A stretch of DNA of 64,000 nt from NCBI GenBank assembly GCA_014649575.1, contig BMTH01000001.1:620001-684000 (forward strand), written 5' to 3'. The position numbers and the translations under genes are program-made. Shown here one piece after another: positions 63,204 to 64,000 of this stretch (the first letter of the stretch is position 1; each line of letters begins with the position of its first letter). The DNA is from Streptomyces griseoincarnatus. GTDB lineage: Bacteria > Actinomycetota > Actinomycetes > Streptomycetales > Streptomycetaceae. Below the pieces are notes generated by a model. The model was not told the origin of the DNA. It did no database searches and saw nothing but the letters and a program-made list of their open reading frames with translations.

Positions 63204-63838
63204 ACCGTCCCCCGTGCCTCCAGCCGGGCACGCAGCCGGCGCAGACAGCGCTGCCGCATCGGCCCGATACTGCCCACCGCGATGTCGAGCGCGGCGGACA
63301 CCTCCTGATAACTGGGCGGCGGAGACGCGATCAGCACGCGCAGCAACTGCCTGCACCGCTCGCCCAGTTCCTCGAACGCCTGCCACAGCCGCCGTACCCG
63401 CTCCCCCTGCGCGGCGGCCTCCTCCGTCTCCAGCAGCGCCTGTTCGGGCTCCCCGCCCTCGCTGACCGTGTCGAGCATCTGCGGGTCGTCCGTCAGCAGC
63501 AGCCGCCGCGCCTGGCGGTGCACCTTCAGGCACTCGTGGCGCGCGGTGCTGGCCAGCCAGGAGCCCGCCTTCTCCGGCTCCCGGATGCGGTCCAGATGCT
63601 GGGTGAAGCGGAACCAGACGGTCTGGTACACCTCGTGGGCGTCGGCGTCGGACAACCGGTGCGCGCGCACCACGGACCAGACCAGCGGGCCCAGCCCCTC
63701 CACGATCGCCTTCCAGGCCGCCGCGTCTCCGTCGACAGCGGACCGGACCAACGCGCCGACTTCCGAACGCTCCACGGTGCCACCCCTCGTGTACGGCACG
63801 TCATGGTACGCCGCGGAGGGGATGGTTCCGATCATCAT
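63200..63838 (-). CDS. RNA polymerase ECF-type sigma factor
   Basis: Sigma-70-like protein of 212 residues from the ATG at 63838, or 191 from a GTG at 63775 that has AGGGG upstream. Region 2 reads GDAAAWKAIVEGLGPLVWSVVRAHRLSDADAHEVYQTVWFRFTQHLDRIREPEKAGSWLASTARHECLKVHRQARR, and region 4 LGERCRQLLRVLIASPPPSYQEVSAALDIAVGSIGPMRQRCLRRLRARL. The longer start overlaps the stop of the gene entering from the right (ATGA), which favours it. No anti-sigma factor of zinc type is adjacent. Target promoters unknown. Confidence 0.9.
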   Translation of the reverse strand: MMIGTIPSAAYHDVPYTRGGTVERSEVGALVRSAVDGDAAAWKAIVEGLGPLVWSVVRAHRLSDADAHEVYQTVWFRFTQHLDRIREPEKAGSWLASTARHECLKVHRQARRLLLTDDPQMLDTVSEGGEPEQALLETEEAAAQGERVRRLWQAFEELGERCRQLLRVLIASPPPSYQEVSAALDIAVGSIGPMRQRCLRRLRARLEARGTV

Positions 63839-64000
63839 GGCCGCGCGGTGGGCGCCGGGACGCGTACGGGGCGCCAGGTGGGCGGAAGCAGCGCCGGCTT
63901 GTGCGCCCCGCGTACGTCCACGAACTCGTCGACGGCCTCGAGAAGTCGCCGTCGTGCCGCGCGCGGGTCGCGCTCCCCGCACGCCGCCATGTGGGAGACG
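63835..64000 (-). CDS. C-terminal end of an unidentified gene (window edge)
   Basis: The minus strand is open from the right window edge to a TGA at 63837-63835 that overlaps the sigma-factor ATG. The visible residues include MAACGERDPRAARRRLLEAV, DEFVDVRGAHKPALLPPTWR and PVRVPAPTARP. Codon use is consistent with coding. I do not recognise the family from this tail; it probably heads the operon with the sigma factor. Confidence 0.5.
   Translation of the reverse strand, partial: VSHMAACGERDPRAARRRLLEAVDEFVDVRGAHKPALLPPTWRPVRVPAPTARP

Overview
The window is high-GC actinobacterial chromosome and almost certainly Streptomyces. Coding strands show strong G/C bias at third positions, and GTG starts, ATGA/GTGA overlaps and probable leaderless genes are common. 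Family content (XRE/DUF397 pair, DUF5302, DUF6328, XlnA/AbfB, XlnB/AxeA, a SecD-SecF fusion, monomeric isocitrate dehydrogenase) is typical of the genus. No rRNA, tRNA, CRISPR array or intact insertion sequence was seen.

Layout. 1-4.1 kb (minus strand): the 5' part of an accessory complex I-like operon, nuoA - a cysteine-free NuoB/NuoD-like protein with a His/Gly/Asp linker - nuoH - nuoJ - nuoK - nuoL (cut by the window edge). 4.1-12.7 kb: a loosely packed stress block with two UspA proteins, a P1B-type metal ATPase fused to a hemerythrin domain, a flavodoxin, LapA-like and SHOCT proteins, long gene-poor gaps and gene remnants (a P-type ATPase tail and a VOC/glyoxalase gene). 12.9-18.9 kb: a redox group of type-B carboxylesterase, AhpD-like protein, pirin, GNAT and MarR, in which two promoters share a motif, followed by Fe-type superoxide dismutase behind a Nur-like box.

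19-46 kb is dominated by secreted polysaccharide degradation. It holds a Tat-exported GH3 N-acetylhexosaminidase behind a DasR-like site, divergent xlnA (GH10) and abfB (GH62), a bxl-type ABC transporter/beta-xylosidase operon (bxlEFGA) divergent from a LacI regulator (bxlR), and an xlnB-axeA operon (GH11 xylanase and acetylxylan esterase). Copies or one-base variants of CCGAAAC(A/T)TTCG occur at all three xylan loci, so a single LacI-type repressor may control a dispersed xylan regulon. Xylanases, arabinofuranosidase and esterase would release oligosaccharides outside the cell, BxlEFG would import them and BxlA would cleave them inside. Interspersed are a decayed TetR/methyltransferase pair, an ECF41-type sigma factor facing its carboxymuconolactone-decarboxylase partner (both with ECF41-like promoters), a DEAD-box helicase, an MpaB-type oxygenase, an SDR, a nitroreductase, small zinc proteins and an XRE/DUF397 pair.

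46-54 kb: an Rv1733c-like membrane protein, a 0.7 kb GC-rich minisatellite, a shortened MreB-like protein overlapping a DksA-like gene with a second DksA-like gene beside it, a two-component system and SecDF. 54-64 kb: an ABC exporter behind a promoter with SoxR/MerR geometry, a flippase-like membrane protein, enoyl-CoA hydratase, MscS channel, monomeric isocitrate dehydrogenase, N-formylglutamate amidohydrolase, and a sigma factor with partner genes at the right edge.

The most notable points are the cysteine-free NuoB/NuoD-like fusion, the shared xylan operators, the self-consistent ECF41 and SoxR-type promoters, the hemerythrin-ATPase with a heptamer tract at its ribosome binding site, and the minisatellite. 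Calls rest on reading the sequence and on family knowledge; no database search was run.
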